The notes beneath the pieces are model-generated. The model was not told where the DNA came from. It saw only the letters and a program-made list of their open reading frames with translations, and did no database searches. Below, in pieces: positions 1 through 8,710 of a stretch of DNA of 64,000 bases. The stretch is from Planctomicrobium piriforme (lineage in GTDB: Bacteria > Planctomycetota > Planctomycetia > Planctomycetales > Planctomycetaceae), in contig NZ_FOQD01000014.1 in NCBI RefSeq assembly GCF_900113665.1, positions 124,001-188,000 on the forward strand. The letters are read 5' to 3'. Each line of letters begins with the position of its first letter. Position 1 is the first letter of the stretch. The position numbers and the translations under genes were made by a program.

Positions 1-2
1 AT

Positions 3-866
3 CGTGAAGAGTATGTCGAACAGGCGCATTTCTTCCGTGTGCTGCGGGAACGTCTGGCCGACAATTCTCCAGTGCAGGAAGTTCTGGCCGGCCTGCGCGA
101 AGAGATTCTCGCCACCACCCGACTGCCGATGGCAATCGACTTTCTGCTGGGCGAACTGCAGCTCAAGGGGCATCTGGGCAACGGCATGGCCCGGCTGGGG
201 CATTATTTCGCCCCATTCCAGACGTTCATTATTTCCAGTGCGGAAGACGAAGGAGCCCGACTCGACTTCGCCATCGCCCTGCGAATTCTCGAACGCGAGG
301 CCCACTTTCGCGCTTCCCCGCCTGTGAATCTGGCGGCCTTGTTCATCTATCAGTTCGAGTGCCTGGCCCGAAACCGGCTGGGGTATGACTTCGGCATGGT
401 CGCGATTTCGGAAGACCCGGCTTATCCCCCTGTCTGGAAAACCTGGATCTCCCGAGTGCGGTTCGAACTGGGGACCGCCGAGTTCGCCGACCTGGTGTAT
501 GCCCAGTCAGAGCAATATGTCGAAGACGTCCGACGGCAGCGCCGCGATCCTGATTACCAGCCGACGACGACCATGCTGTTCGATGCGAATGCCGGTCGCA
601 TCGCCCGGGCCAACATCGGGAAAGATCCCCTGTATATGTTCGCCGCCCTGCAGCGGCAGTTGGGCTATCCGGTGGTTCCCCGCTTCCTGTCCAACAAGAC
701 TGGCCCGGTGCTGCATCCCCAGACGGAAATGCGTTTACAGCGGATGGAAGCCCGCATGGCCCTGATCGAACAGGAGCAGCGAGGAGGCCTCGATATCACA
801 AAGTTTTACCAGCCCGGCCAGCCGGACCAGAAACCCTGGAACAGCGAACCGGAGCAGGCTCCGTAA
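3..866 (+). CDS. Conserved hypothetical protein, 5' end cut by window
   Basis: The reading frame is open from the first bases of the window without a start, so the gene begins upstream. The first internal ATG is at 39, but the codons before it (EEYVEQAHFFRVLRER) look coding. The 287 visible residues show no signal peptide or membrane segment. The sequence is mostly helical and charged, and the C-terminus (MRLQRMEARMALIEQEQRGG) could form a short coiled coil. I do not recognise a catalytic motif. It resembles conserved hypothetical proteins I associate with planctomycetes, but no function can be given. It stops with TAA about 250 bp before sufE. Coding is likely from the length and the protein-like composition. 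Confidence 0.75.
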   Translation, partial: REEYVEQAHFFRVLRERLADNSPVQEVLAGLREEILATTRLPMAIDFLLGELQLKGHLGNGMARLGHYFAPFQTFIISSAEDEGARLDFAIALRILEREAHFRASPPVNLAALFIYQFECLARNRLGYDFGMVAISEDPAYPPVWKTWISRVRFELGTAEFADLVYAQSEQYVEDVRRQRRDPDYQPTTTMLFDANAGRIARANIGKDPLYMFAALQRQLGYPVVPRFLSNKTGPVLHPQTEMRLQRMEARMALIEQEQRGGLDITKFYQPGQPDQKPWNSEPEQAP

Positions 867-920
867 CCCGACGTTTGTCCCCGACCTTGGGAACCGGGCA
901 AGTTCCCCCGGCCGGTCCCG

Positions 921-948
921 TTGATCCCTGCGGCCGGGCGTCTAGAAT
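921..948 (+). promoter_or_regulatory. Possible sigma70-type promoter for sufE
   Basis: TTGATC (921-926) and TAGAAT (943-948) are separated by 16 bp. They lie in the 247-bp gap between the first gene and sufE, giving a leader of about 160 nt. This is a consensus match by eye only. The rest of the gap (867-1113) shows nothing else I can support. Confidence 0.3.
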
Positions 949-1113
949 ATCCGCTGGCGCTGTCATTGACCGCGCCTCAGAGTCTGGCAGCAGTGCGTCG
1001 CAAACAATGGTCAGGGCGGATGAGCCGCCGGCGCGACGAGGAATCGCCGCTGTACGTCGTTCTTTCGCATCTCCCAGGCCCGGTAAACCCGGTTAATGGA
1101 CGGAGGCCGCAAG

Positions 1114-1572
1114 TTGTCGACCGCAATAGACATGACGATCGAAGAACTCTACGAGGAATTCGAATTTCTCGGCGATTGGGAAGAGCGTTGCGATTTCCTG
1201 ATCGACCTGGGCTTCGAGCTTCCGCAGCTTCCCGACGAAGCCAAGATCGAGGCCAATCGGGTGCATGGCTGTCAGAGCAACGTCTGGCTCGTGGCCGAGC
1301 TGAATGAAACAGTCGACCCGCCTGTCGTCGAGTTTCTGGCCAACAGCGACGCGATGATCGTCAACGGGCTGATTGCCGTCCTGGAGACGATCTATAACGG
1401 CAAGACTCCGGAACAAATTCTGCGAACCGACATCAACAGCATTTTCCGGCGTCTCGAACTCGACCGTCATCTCAGTTCGCAGCGACGTAACGGGCTGTTT
1501 GGCATGGTGACTCGAGTTCGGGATTTTGCCGTCGAAGCCCAGGCTCGACTGGACGCCGGCAAGTCCAACTGA
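1114..1572 (+). CDS. sufE: SufE family Fe-S cluster assembly sulfur acceptor
   Basis: SufE accepts persulfide sulfur from the cysteine desulfurase SufS and passes it to the cytoplasmic SufBCD scaffold. The fold signature is clear: MTIEELYEEFEFLGDWEERC near the N-terminus, then VHGCQSNVW, whose Cys is the expected sulfur-accepting residue, followed by a helical C-terminus. Start choice: GGAGG at 1102-1106 lies 7 nt before TTG 1114, whereas ATG 1096 and ATG 1132 lack a good ribosome site. I therefore prefer TTG; the other two are alternatives in the same frame. The partner sufS follows 114 bp downstream on the same strand. SufBCD genes are not in the window. Length (about 152 aa) is normal for the family. 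Confidence 0.93.
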   Translation: MSTAIDMTIEELYEEFEFLGDWEERCDFLIDLGFELPQLPDEAKIEANRVHGCQSNVWLVAELNETVDPPVVEFLANSDAMIVNGLIAVLETIYNGKTPEQILRTDINSIFRRLELDRHLSSQRRNGLFGMVTRVRDFAVEAQARLDAGKSN

Positions 1573-1686
1573 CCTGACGCCGCGGTTGAGCATGAGCTGC
1601 GGCGAACACGAAGCGTGACAACCCGGTGAACCGTCGGCCGCAGGCCGGTGTCTCAGGGTCATTGTCACCAGAGGACTGAATCGATC

Positions 1687-2922
1687 ATGTTTGACCCCGT
1701 GCAGGTCCGCAGCCAGTTTCCAATCTTTCAGCAGACGCTGCCCAAGGGGTTGCCGGTCACTTTTCTCGATAGCGCCGCTTCGGCCCAAAAGCCGCAAACG
1801 GTCATCGACGCCGAACGCCGCGTGTACGAGACGCATTACGCGAACGCCTATCGCGGGGTCTACCGCTTCGGCGCGCAGATCGACGACGAGCTTGAAGCCA
1901 GCCGCGATGCCGTCCGCATGCTCCTCGGGGCCGAACGCGTCGAAGAAGTCATCTTCACAGCGGGCACGACGCTCGCCCTGAACATGGTCGCCTTCGGCTG
2001 GGGCCGCAAGCACCTCAAGGCAGGCGACGAAATCCTGCTCAACCTGATGGAGCACCACGCCAACCTTGTCCCCTGGCAACAGGTGGCGAAGCAGACCGGC
2101 GCGAACATCCGCTACCTGCCGCTGACGCCGCAAGGCGAACTCGATCTCACGCGGCTCGACGAGTTCCTCAATCCCCGTACAAAAATCGTCTCCGTCACCG
2201 CCATGTCGAACGTGTTGGGCACTCTCAACCCGATTCGCAAACTCGCGGACCGTGCCCACGACATGGGCGCGGTGCTGGTTGTCGACGCGGCCCAAAGCGT
2301 CCCGCACGGCATCGTCGATGTTGTGCAGCAGGGGATCGATTTCCTGGCCTTTTCCGGACACAAGCTATACGGACCGACCGGCGTCGGCGTCCTCTATGGC
2401 CGCCGCGACCTGCTCAACCGCATGGACCCGATCATCTTCGGCGGGCACATGATCGAACAGGTGCATCTGCACGAGTCCTCCTGGGCACACCTGCCGGCCA
2501 AGTTCGAAGCAGGCACCATCCCGATCGTGCAGGCCATCGCCCTCAAGACCGCCATCGACTTCGTCGACGGACTTGGCTTCGACGCGATTCACGCTCACGA
2601 GCAAGACCTCGTCAATTATGCCTGGCAAGAACTGCATCAGATCCCCGGCCTCAAGGTTTATGGTCCGCCGCCCGATCGCCGCGGAGCGATCCTGAGTTTC
2701 TCGATCGCCCGCGCACATCCCGAAGACCTGGCCCAGTTGCTCGACCGCAAAGGGGTCTTCGTCCGTCATGGTCATCACTGCACGATGCCGCTGCATGCCT
2801 GGCTGGAAGTTCCCGCCACCGTGCGGGCAAGCTTCGGCGTCTACAACACCCGTGAAGATGTCGACCGCCTGCGCGATGCTTTGCTGTTTGCCCGCGAGAA
2901 ACTGCGACTCAAGGCGGTGTAG
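1687..2922 (+). CDS. sufS: Cysteine desulfurase SufS
   Basis: PLP-dependent group II cysteine desulfurase that removes sulfur from L-cysteine to give alanine and an enzyme persulfide, which SufE collects for Fe-S cluster assembly. The 411-aa protein has the PLP Schiff-base lysine in SGHKLYGPTG (Lys226) and the catalytic cysteine in RHGHHCTMPLH (Cys365), essentially the positions found in E. coli SufS. Also seen are AGTTLALN for cofactor phosphate contact and DAAQSVPH with the PLP-binding aspartate. ATG 1687 is preferred over the upstream in-frame start at 1648 because AGAGGA precedes it and family members begin here (MFDPVQVRSQFPIF). It probably forms an operon with sufE. Confidence 0.96.
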   Translation: MFDPVQVRSQFPIFQQTLPKGLPVTFLDSAASAQKPQTVIDAERRVYETHYANAYRGVYRFGAQIDDELEASRDAVRMLLGAERVEEVIFTAGTTLALNMVAFGWGRKHLKAGDEILLNLMEHHANLVPWQQVAKQTGANIRYLPLTPQGELDLTRLDEFLNPRTKIVSVTAMSNVLGTLNPIRKLADRAHDMGAVLVVDAAQSVPHGIVDVVQQGIDFLAFSGHKLYGPTGVGVLYGRRDLLNRMDPIIFGGHMIEQVHLHESSWAHLPAKFEAGTIPIVQAIALKTAIDFVDGLGFDAIHAHEQDLVNYAWQELHQIPGLKVYGPPPDRRGAILSFSIARAHPEDLAQLLDRKGVFVRHGHHCTMPLHAWLEVPATVRASFGVYNTREDVDRLRDALLFAREKLRLKAV

Positions 2923-2984
2923 CTGCCAGGGACGAATCGACTCGCACCTCGAATTCGTGGTCCGACTTCCGTATGATGAGTCAC

Positions 2985-3056
2985 AGGGATGAGGGGACAG
3001 GGAATAGGGGAAGATTGAATTTTCAGACTGTTCCCAATCCCCTCTTCCCGAACCCC
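2985..3056. repeat. G-rich/C-rich intergenic inverted repeat
   Basis: In the sufS-metX gap, a purine-rich arm (gggacagggaataggggaag) is followed by a pyrimidine-rich arm (gttcccaatcccctcttccc), which could fold into a hairpin. It resembles the word-like repeats elsewhere in the window. The rest of 2923-3168 holds no feature I can support; no SAM riboswitch fold was recognised upstream of metX. Confidence 0.5.
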
Positions 3057-3168
3057 TTTCGGCAAGTGAGTCGGTCCCAACTGAAGGCCGACGAATGAAA
3101 ACTTGATACTCCTGACTGAATGATCGATTGCCGGGCTTTCGGAGTGTTTACAGGAACAGGTTGAGCCG

Positions 3169-4398
<1,230 letters not shown>

Positions 4399-4528
4399 AA
4401 AATCCGAAATCCGAAGCACGAAATTCGAAACGAATTCAGAGTTAAGGACGAGACAGCGAAACCTGAACATGGCTCCTGAATATTGAAACATGTTTCGGAT
4501 TTCGATTTTCGTGCTTCGAATTTCCTCA
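4399..4528. repeat. Intergenic palindromic repeat, 'aatccgaagcacgaaatt' family, copy 1
   Basis: The left arm at 4399-4437 (aatccgaaatccgaagcacg followed by aaattcgaaac) and the right arm at 4485-4528 (tttcggatttcgattttcgt followed by gcttcgaattt) are reverse-complement word sets around an unrelated centre. It fills the metX-metW gap. Other copies lie at 6361-6499, 22580-22618 and 30072-30203. Confidence 0.85.
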
Positions 4529-4563
4529 GTGATACATCATCAATAGATCCAGCGTTCCCCCCC

Positions 4564-5196
4564 ATGTGTGCCAAACGAATCTCGATGCCTGACCCGCGTT
4601 CGGCGGTCACCAATGAGGTGATCATCAACCAGATCGAGCGCGGCTCGCGCGTTCTCGACCTGGGTTGCGGTGATGCGCGTCTGCTCGAACGATTGCGGGA
4701 CGAGCATGCCTGTACCGTTCTGGGGGTTGAACGCGATGAAGACGCCTTCGTCCACGCCATTGAACGGGGAGTTCCGATCCTGCAGGCCGACCTGAACCGC
4801 GGCCTCGCCACGCTGCCGGGTCAGTGCTTCGATTACGCGGTCCTCAGCCAGACGCTGCAACAGATCGGCAAGCCGCTCGAACTGTTGCACGACATCTTTC
4901 GCATCGCACACCGCGCGCTGGTCGTGGTGCCGAACTTTGCACATTGGCGAATTCGACTCCAGGTGACACTGCAAGGCCGCGCGCCTGTCACCGACCATCT
5001 CCCTTACGAATGGTACGAATCGCCCAACGTTCACTTTCTGTCGATGCTCGACTTTCGCGAACTGGCCCAGCGCGGCAACTTTCGCATCGTGAAAGAAATT
5101 CCGATTATCGGAGATCGAGCCGTCGATCGCGCGCTGTTCGCCAACCTGCGGGCACACAGCGCGCTGTATGTGCTCGAACGCGCCGCGACTCCGTGA
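4564..5196 (+). CDS. metW: Methionine biosynthesis protein MetW
   Basis: SAM-methyltransferase-fold protein found with MetX, thought to assist homoserine acylation or methionine synthesis. The glycine-rich SAM motif is VLDLGCGDARLLERL near residue 30, followed by VLGVERDEDAF and, later, the acidic YAVLSQTLQQI block characteristic of MetW. The C-terminal half has the diagnostic VVPNFAHWRIRLQ and PYEWYESPNVHFLSMLDFRE. ATG 4564 is chosen because the frame upstream to 4483 is repeat sequence. ATG 4585 is a second possibility. The 210-aa length fits the family. It is probably cotranscribed with metX across the repeat. Confidence 0.92.
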   Translation: MCAKRISMPDPRSAVTNEVIINQIERGSRVLDLGCGDARLLERLRDEHACTVLGVERDEDAFVHAIERGVPILQADLNRGLATLPGQCFDYAVLSQTLQQIGKPLELLHDIFRIAHRALVVVPNFAHWRIRLQVTLQGRAPVTDHLPYEWYESPNVHFLSMLDFRELAQRGNFRIVKEIPIIGDRAVDRALFANLRAHSALYVLERAATP

Positions 5197-5212
5197 CCTC
5201 ATCGGCCTTGCC

Positions 5213-5275
5213 ATTCCTTGAGTCTCCTCAATGGCCAAATGACAAATGACCATTGAGAAATGACAAATTGCTCCC
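5213..5275. repeat. Intergenic word repeat (caatggccaaatgacaaatg type)
   Basis: The gap between metW and the DUF58 gene carries tccttgagtctcctcaatgg, then ccaaatgacaaatgacc and gagaaatgacaaattg. The same 'caatggcccaatgacaaatg' words occur at 46590-46610, 47515-47550, 51175-51200 and 56025-56045. No gene is seen in 5197-5414. Confidence 0.7.
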
Positions 5276-5414
5276 CTCTTATTTTGATGTCTTCTTGCCA
5301 TCCGCGTGACCAATTTAGCGGCCCTGTCCCGGACGCTTCTCTCCGGCTATGATCGAAATGTGCCGGCCAGTGCCGCAGTGGATCCACTGCAACCTGTTGT
5401 CGGCCAAGGGGAGC

Positions 5415-6359
5415 ATGATGGCCTCTGCCCGTTCCGCGCCGCCTGTTGCCGGTTATCCGCCTGCGTCATTCATCGATCCGGTGACGCTGATGCAGATTCA
5501 GTCTCTCGAACTGCGAGCCAAGGCGGTGGTAGAAGGCTTTTTCACCGGGCTGCACCGCAGCCCTTACCACGGCTTTTCGGTCGAGTTCACCGAGTACCGG
5601 CAGTATGTCCCCGGCGACGATCTGCGATATCTCGACTGGCGGCTCTATGCCCGCAGCGACCGCTACTACATCAAACGCTTTGAAGACGAAACAAATCTGC
5701 TGTGCCATCTGCTGGTCGATAACAGCCGTTCGATGTCGTACGGATCACTGCCGTATACGAAGGCGGATTACGGCAAGACGCTGGCCGGCACGCTCGCCTA
5801 CTTTCTGCATTCGCAGCGGGACGCCGTCGGACTGTTCCGCTTCTCATCCGACGTGGATGAATATCTGCCGCCGCGGTATCGCGCGGGGCATTTGCGGCGC
5901 GTGCTCATCAGTCTCGACCAGCAGCCGCAGGGAACCAGTACCGGCATCGTTGCCGCACTCGAACGGGTGGCCGAAGTGGTCCGCCGTCGCGGGTTGTTCG
6001 TGCTGATTACCGATTTCCTCGCCCCCCTCGATCAACTCGAATCGCGCCTCGGCTATCTTCGGGCGACCGGCAATGAAGTCGCCGCCTTTCAGATTGTCGA
6101 CCCTGCCGAACTCGACTTCCCATTCACCGAATCGGCACTGTTCGTGGATGCGGAGACCGGTCGCGAAGTCTATGTCGATCCGCAAGTCGGACGAAAACAG
6201 TACCAGCAGAAATTCGAGAAGCACCAGAACGACGTCGCCCAGTGCTGCGAGCGTCTCGGCGTGCAACTGACCCGACTCACCACCGACACCCCGCTCGAAC
6301 AAGCATTGGCCGAATTCCTGCGAACCCGAGTGCGAGTGACACAAACGAGACGCAAATAA
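5415..6359 (+). CDS. DUF58 domain-containing protein with vWA-like MIDAS
   Basis: DUF58 proteins are usually encoded with a MoxR-type AAA ATPase and BatA/VWA membrane proteins; the exact role is unknown, possibly a metal-dependent chaperone-like complex at the membrane. The N-terminal part has RSPYHGFSVEFTEYRQYVPG followed by DDLRYLDWRLYARSDRYYIK, the DUF58 core. LLVDNSRSMSYG supplies a DxSxS metal-ion site, and GLFVLITDFL a later vWA strand. ATG 5415 (with ATG 5418 adjacent) sits just after AAGGGGAG, so the upstream start at 5349 is unlikely. About 314 aa, no membrane segment. The BatA-type partner follows 176 bp downstream across a repeat. No MoxR gene lies in the window. Confidence 0.9.
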   Translation: MMASARSAPPVAGYPPASFIDPVTLMQIQSLELRAKAVVEGFFTGLHRSPYHGFSVEFTEYRQYVPGDDLRYLDWRLYARSDRYYIKRFEDETNLLCHLLVDNSRSMSYGSLPYTKADYGKTLAGTLAYFLHSQRDAVGLFRFSSDVDEYLPPRYRAGHLRRVLISLDQQPQGTSTGIVAALERVAEVVRRRGLFVLITDFLAPLDQLESRLGYLRATGNEVAAFQIVDPAELDFPFTESALFVDAETGREVYVDPQVGRKQYQQKFEKHQNDVAQCCERLGVQLTRLTTDTPLEQALAEFLRTRVRVTQTRRK

Positions 6360-6360
6360 T

Positions 6361-6499
6361 TAAAACTCGAAGCACGAAATCCGAAATCCGAAACAAACTC
6401 CAATCTTCGAAATTCAAAAGCCGAAAACAACCTCTCGATTTCGGTCATTGAGATTTTGGATTTGTTTCGAATTTCGTGCTTCGGATTTCGAATTTATCA
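6361..6499. repeat. Intergenic palindromic repeat, 'aatccgaagcacgaaatt' family, copy 2
   Basis: Left arm ctcgaagcacgaaatccgaa at 6365-6400; right arm tttcgaatttcgtgcttcgg at 6460-6498, around an A/T-rich centre with smaller self-complementary words. It starts directly after the DUF58 stop and occupies most of the gap to the BatA/VWA gene. Confidence 0.88.
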
Positions 6500-6535
6500 T
6501 CACCAGGATCACCTTCTCCTGCCCCCTCCCTCTCT

Positions 6536-8656
6536 ATGAGTTTCCTCGCACCGCTCTACCTGCTGGCCGGACTGGCGATTGGTTTGCCGATCGCCTTTCA
6601 CATGATTCGTCGTTCTCCGCAGGGACGGCAGGTCTTCAGCAGCGTGATGTTTCTCACTCCCGATCCGCCGCGCATGACCAAACGCAGCCGGATCGAAGAC
6701 TGGCTGTTGCTGTTGCTCAGGGCCGCTGCCATTTGTCTGTTGGCGGTTGCTTTTGCGCGGCCGTTTCTGCGAGCACAGGATCAACTGCCCGACGCTCGGG
6801 CTCAGGGACGACGATTAGCGGTGCTGCTCGATGTTTCGGCCAGCATGCGGCGGGATGAATGCTGGACTCAAGCTCAGCAGGCAGTCCAGAAGATCTTGAA
6901 CGACCTCAATCCGGCCGACAGTTTCTCACTGACGACGTTTGCTGCTGACGAACAGGAGTTGATCACCGCGGACGAATGGGCTCAGCTTCCGCCGGAGTCA
7001 CGAATACAGACCGTCAAGGAACGTCTAGCTGCCATGACGCCCGGCTGGCTGGCGACGGCCACAGGCAAGGCTCTGATCTCGACGGCAGAACGGCTGGAGG
7101 AGAACGATCAGAAAGGACAGGGTAAACTCGTTATTCTGATTTCCGACATGCAGGCCGGCAGCGGGTGGGAAGCACTCAACGGCTTCTCATGGCCGGAAGA
7201 CGTTTCGGTTCGACTTGTCCCCGTGCAGCCGCCTGATCCCTCGAATGCAGCCCTGCAACTCGTTGCTGATGAACGTCGCGCACCGGGCGTCGTCCGCTTG
7301 CGAGTTGCAAACGCCCCGAATTCGACAGGCGATGCCTTTCAAATTGGCTGGCGCGACCCATTCGCCGCTGCGGCCACCAGAACTGATCTTCCGGCCATTT
7401 CTGTCAGCGTCACGCCGGGCCAAAGCCGCGTCATCCAATCTCCCGCCGGAGATGCGAACCAGCCGTCTGGCGTGTTGCTGCTCACCGGCGACGCCGCTCC
7501 CTTCGACAATGCGTGCTATGTCGTCACCCGCAGCGTTGAGCAATTGCGAATCCTCTATCTGGGCGACACCGGCAAAGAAAGCGGACCAAACGATCTGCGG
7601 TTCTTCTTGCCGCCGATGTTCCCGGCGACCCCTTATCGCAGCGTTGAAATCATTGACTGGAAAGAAGGGAATCAGCCCCCCGATCCGGAGCAGCGCGGCT
7701 TTACCTGGCTGATCATCGGTGACGAGCCGACTGCCGAACAGGCGGCCTGGATCAAGAACTGGCTGCAGCAGGGGGGCTCGGCATTGTTTGTCGCCCGCAA
7801 CGCCGCTCAGGCGTCGGCGGTGTATGGCCTGCTGGGATTGCCCCCCGCGACAGTCGAAGAGGCTGACTCCACGAATTACGCCATGCTGCAGAAGATCGAC
7901 TTCCAGCACTCAGCGCTGCGGCAGTTCGACGACCCGCGCTATTCCGACTTCACGAAACTGCGATTCTGGAAACACCGGATGTTCCCGGCGGAGTCGCTAC
8001 CGGAATTGAAGGTGCTGGCGGCGTTTGATGACGGCAGCCCGGCCCTGGCACAACTGTCTGTGCAGCAGGGGACGCTGACTCTGCTTGCCTCAGGCTGGAA
8101 TCGGGACGACAGTGACCTGGCGGTTTCCACCAAGTTCGTCCCGTTGATGAATGCCCTGCTGGATGAGGTTGCGCCGACGACCTCGTTGCGGCAGCAAAAG
8201 ACGGTCGGTGACGAACTCCTGATGAGCGAATTCGAACTCAAAGGGGAGACGGCGGCGATTCAAATCGGAAACGAAACGCAGACCCTCCCGATCAAGGATC
8301 GCTTTCTCATCGCACAACCTGGGCTGTACCGGATTGCCGAAACCGCCGAACAATTGGCAACAGATAAAGCGATCATCGTCGCGGCGAACCTGTCGCCTGA
8401 GGAATCGCGCACAGAGCCGTTCCCGCCAGACCTGCTGACAGCCGCAGGCGTCCAACTGGAATCATCCGAATCCGCTCGCAATGGCGCCCAGCAACTCACT
8501 CCAGAACAACAGCGTCAACTGATGAACCATGAACTCGAGTCGCGTCAACAATGGTGGCGCTGGCTGGTGGTAGGAGCCCTGGCGGTGCTGTTCCTGGAAT
8601 CAGTGCTTGCAGCCTGGAAGGGCCGCTCCAGAGAAGCGGCAGTCGCAACGACGTGA
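6536..8656 (+). CDS. BatA/VWA domain membrane protein
   Basis: Membrane protein of 706 aa with an N-terminal BatA (aerotolerance-regulator) domain: FLAPLYLLAGLAIGLPIAFH is the first helix, then a short basic loop, then RIEDWLLLLLRAAAICLLAV as the second helix. A von Willebrand A domain follows, with the MIDAS motif LLDVSASMRRDE around residue 100. The long remaining part, probably extracytoplasmic, contains a segment like the ThuA/glutamine-amidotransferase-like domain seen in such proteins (WLIIGDEPTAEQAAWIKNWL). A C-terminal helix (WWRWLVVGALAVLFLESVLA) closes the protein. ATG 6536 begins at the conserved helix; the upstream frame is repeat. It works with the preceding DUF58 protein, by association. 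Function is not established. Confidence 0.87.
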   Translation: MSFLAPLYLLAGLAIGLPIAFHMIRRSPQGRQVFSSVMFLTPDPPRMTKRSRIEDWLLLLLRAAAICLLAVAFARPFLRAQDQLPDARAQGRRLAVLLDVSASMRRDECWTQAQQAVQKILNDLNPADSFSLTTFAADEQELITADEWAQLPPESRIQTVKERLAAMTPGWLATATGKALISTAERLEENDQKGQGKLVILISDMQAGSGWEALNGFSWPEDVSVRLVPVQPPDPSNAALQLVADERRAPGVVRLRVANAPNSTGDAFQIGWRDPFAAAATRTDLPAISVSVTPGQSRVIQSPAGDANQPSGVLLLTGDAAPFDNACYVVTRSVEQLRILYLGDTGKESGPNDLRFFLPPMFPATPYRSVEIIDWKEGNQPPDPEQRGFTWLIIGDEPTAEQAAWIKNWLQQGGSALFVARNAAQASAVYGLLGLPPATVEEADSTNYAMLQKIDFQHSALRQFDDPRYSDFTKLRFWKHRMFPAESLPELKVLAAFDDGSPALAQLSVQQGTLTLLASGWNRDDSDLAVSTKFVPLMNALLDEVAPTTSLRQQKTVGDELLMSEFELKGETAAIQIGNETQTLPIKDRFLIAQPGLYRIAETAEQLATDKAIIVAANLSPEESRTEPFPPDLLTAAGVQLESSESARNGAQQLTPEQQRQLMNHELESRQQWWRWLVVGALAVLFLESVLAAWKGRSREAAVATT

Positions 8657-8668
8657 GCGGTCGAGACA

Positions 8669-8706
8669 TTGAAAGCCTTAAACCTTCAACGTCTCAACCT
8701 TCAACC
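8669..8706. repeat. Intergenic word repeat (ccttaaaccttcaacctcaa type)
   Basis: The short gap between the convergent BatA/VWA gene and the cytochrome lipoprotein gene contains gccttaaaccttcaacgtct and caaccttcaaccccgt. These words recur at 21686-21775, 43873-43906 and within a coding frame at 50466-50580. Confidence 0.7.
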
Positions 8707-8710
8707 CCGT

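Noticed and set aside
1093..2361. 422-codon frame on the minus strand opposite sufE/sufS
   Set aside because: Fully antisense to two well-recognised genes; composition is the mirror of GC-rich codons and no family is recognisable.
2923..3168. SAM riboswitch upstream of metX
   Set aside because: The gap contains only a purine/pyrimidine-rich repeat; no conserved SAM-riboswitch core or terminator was seen.
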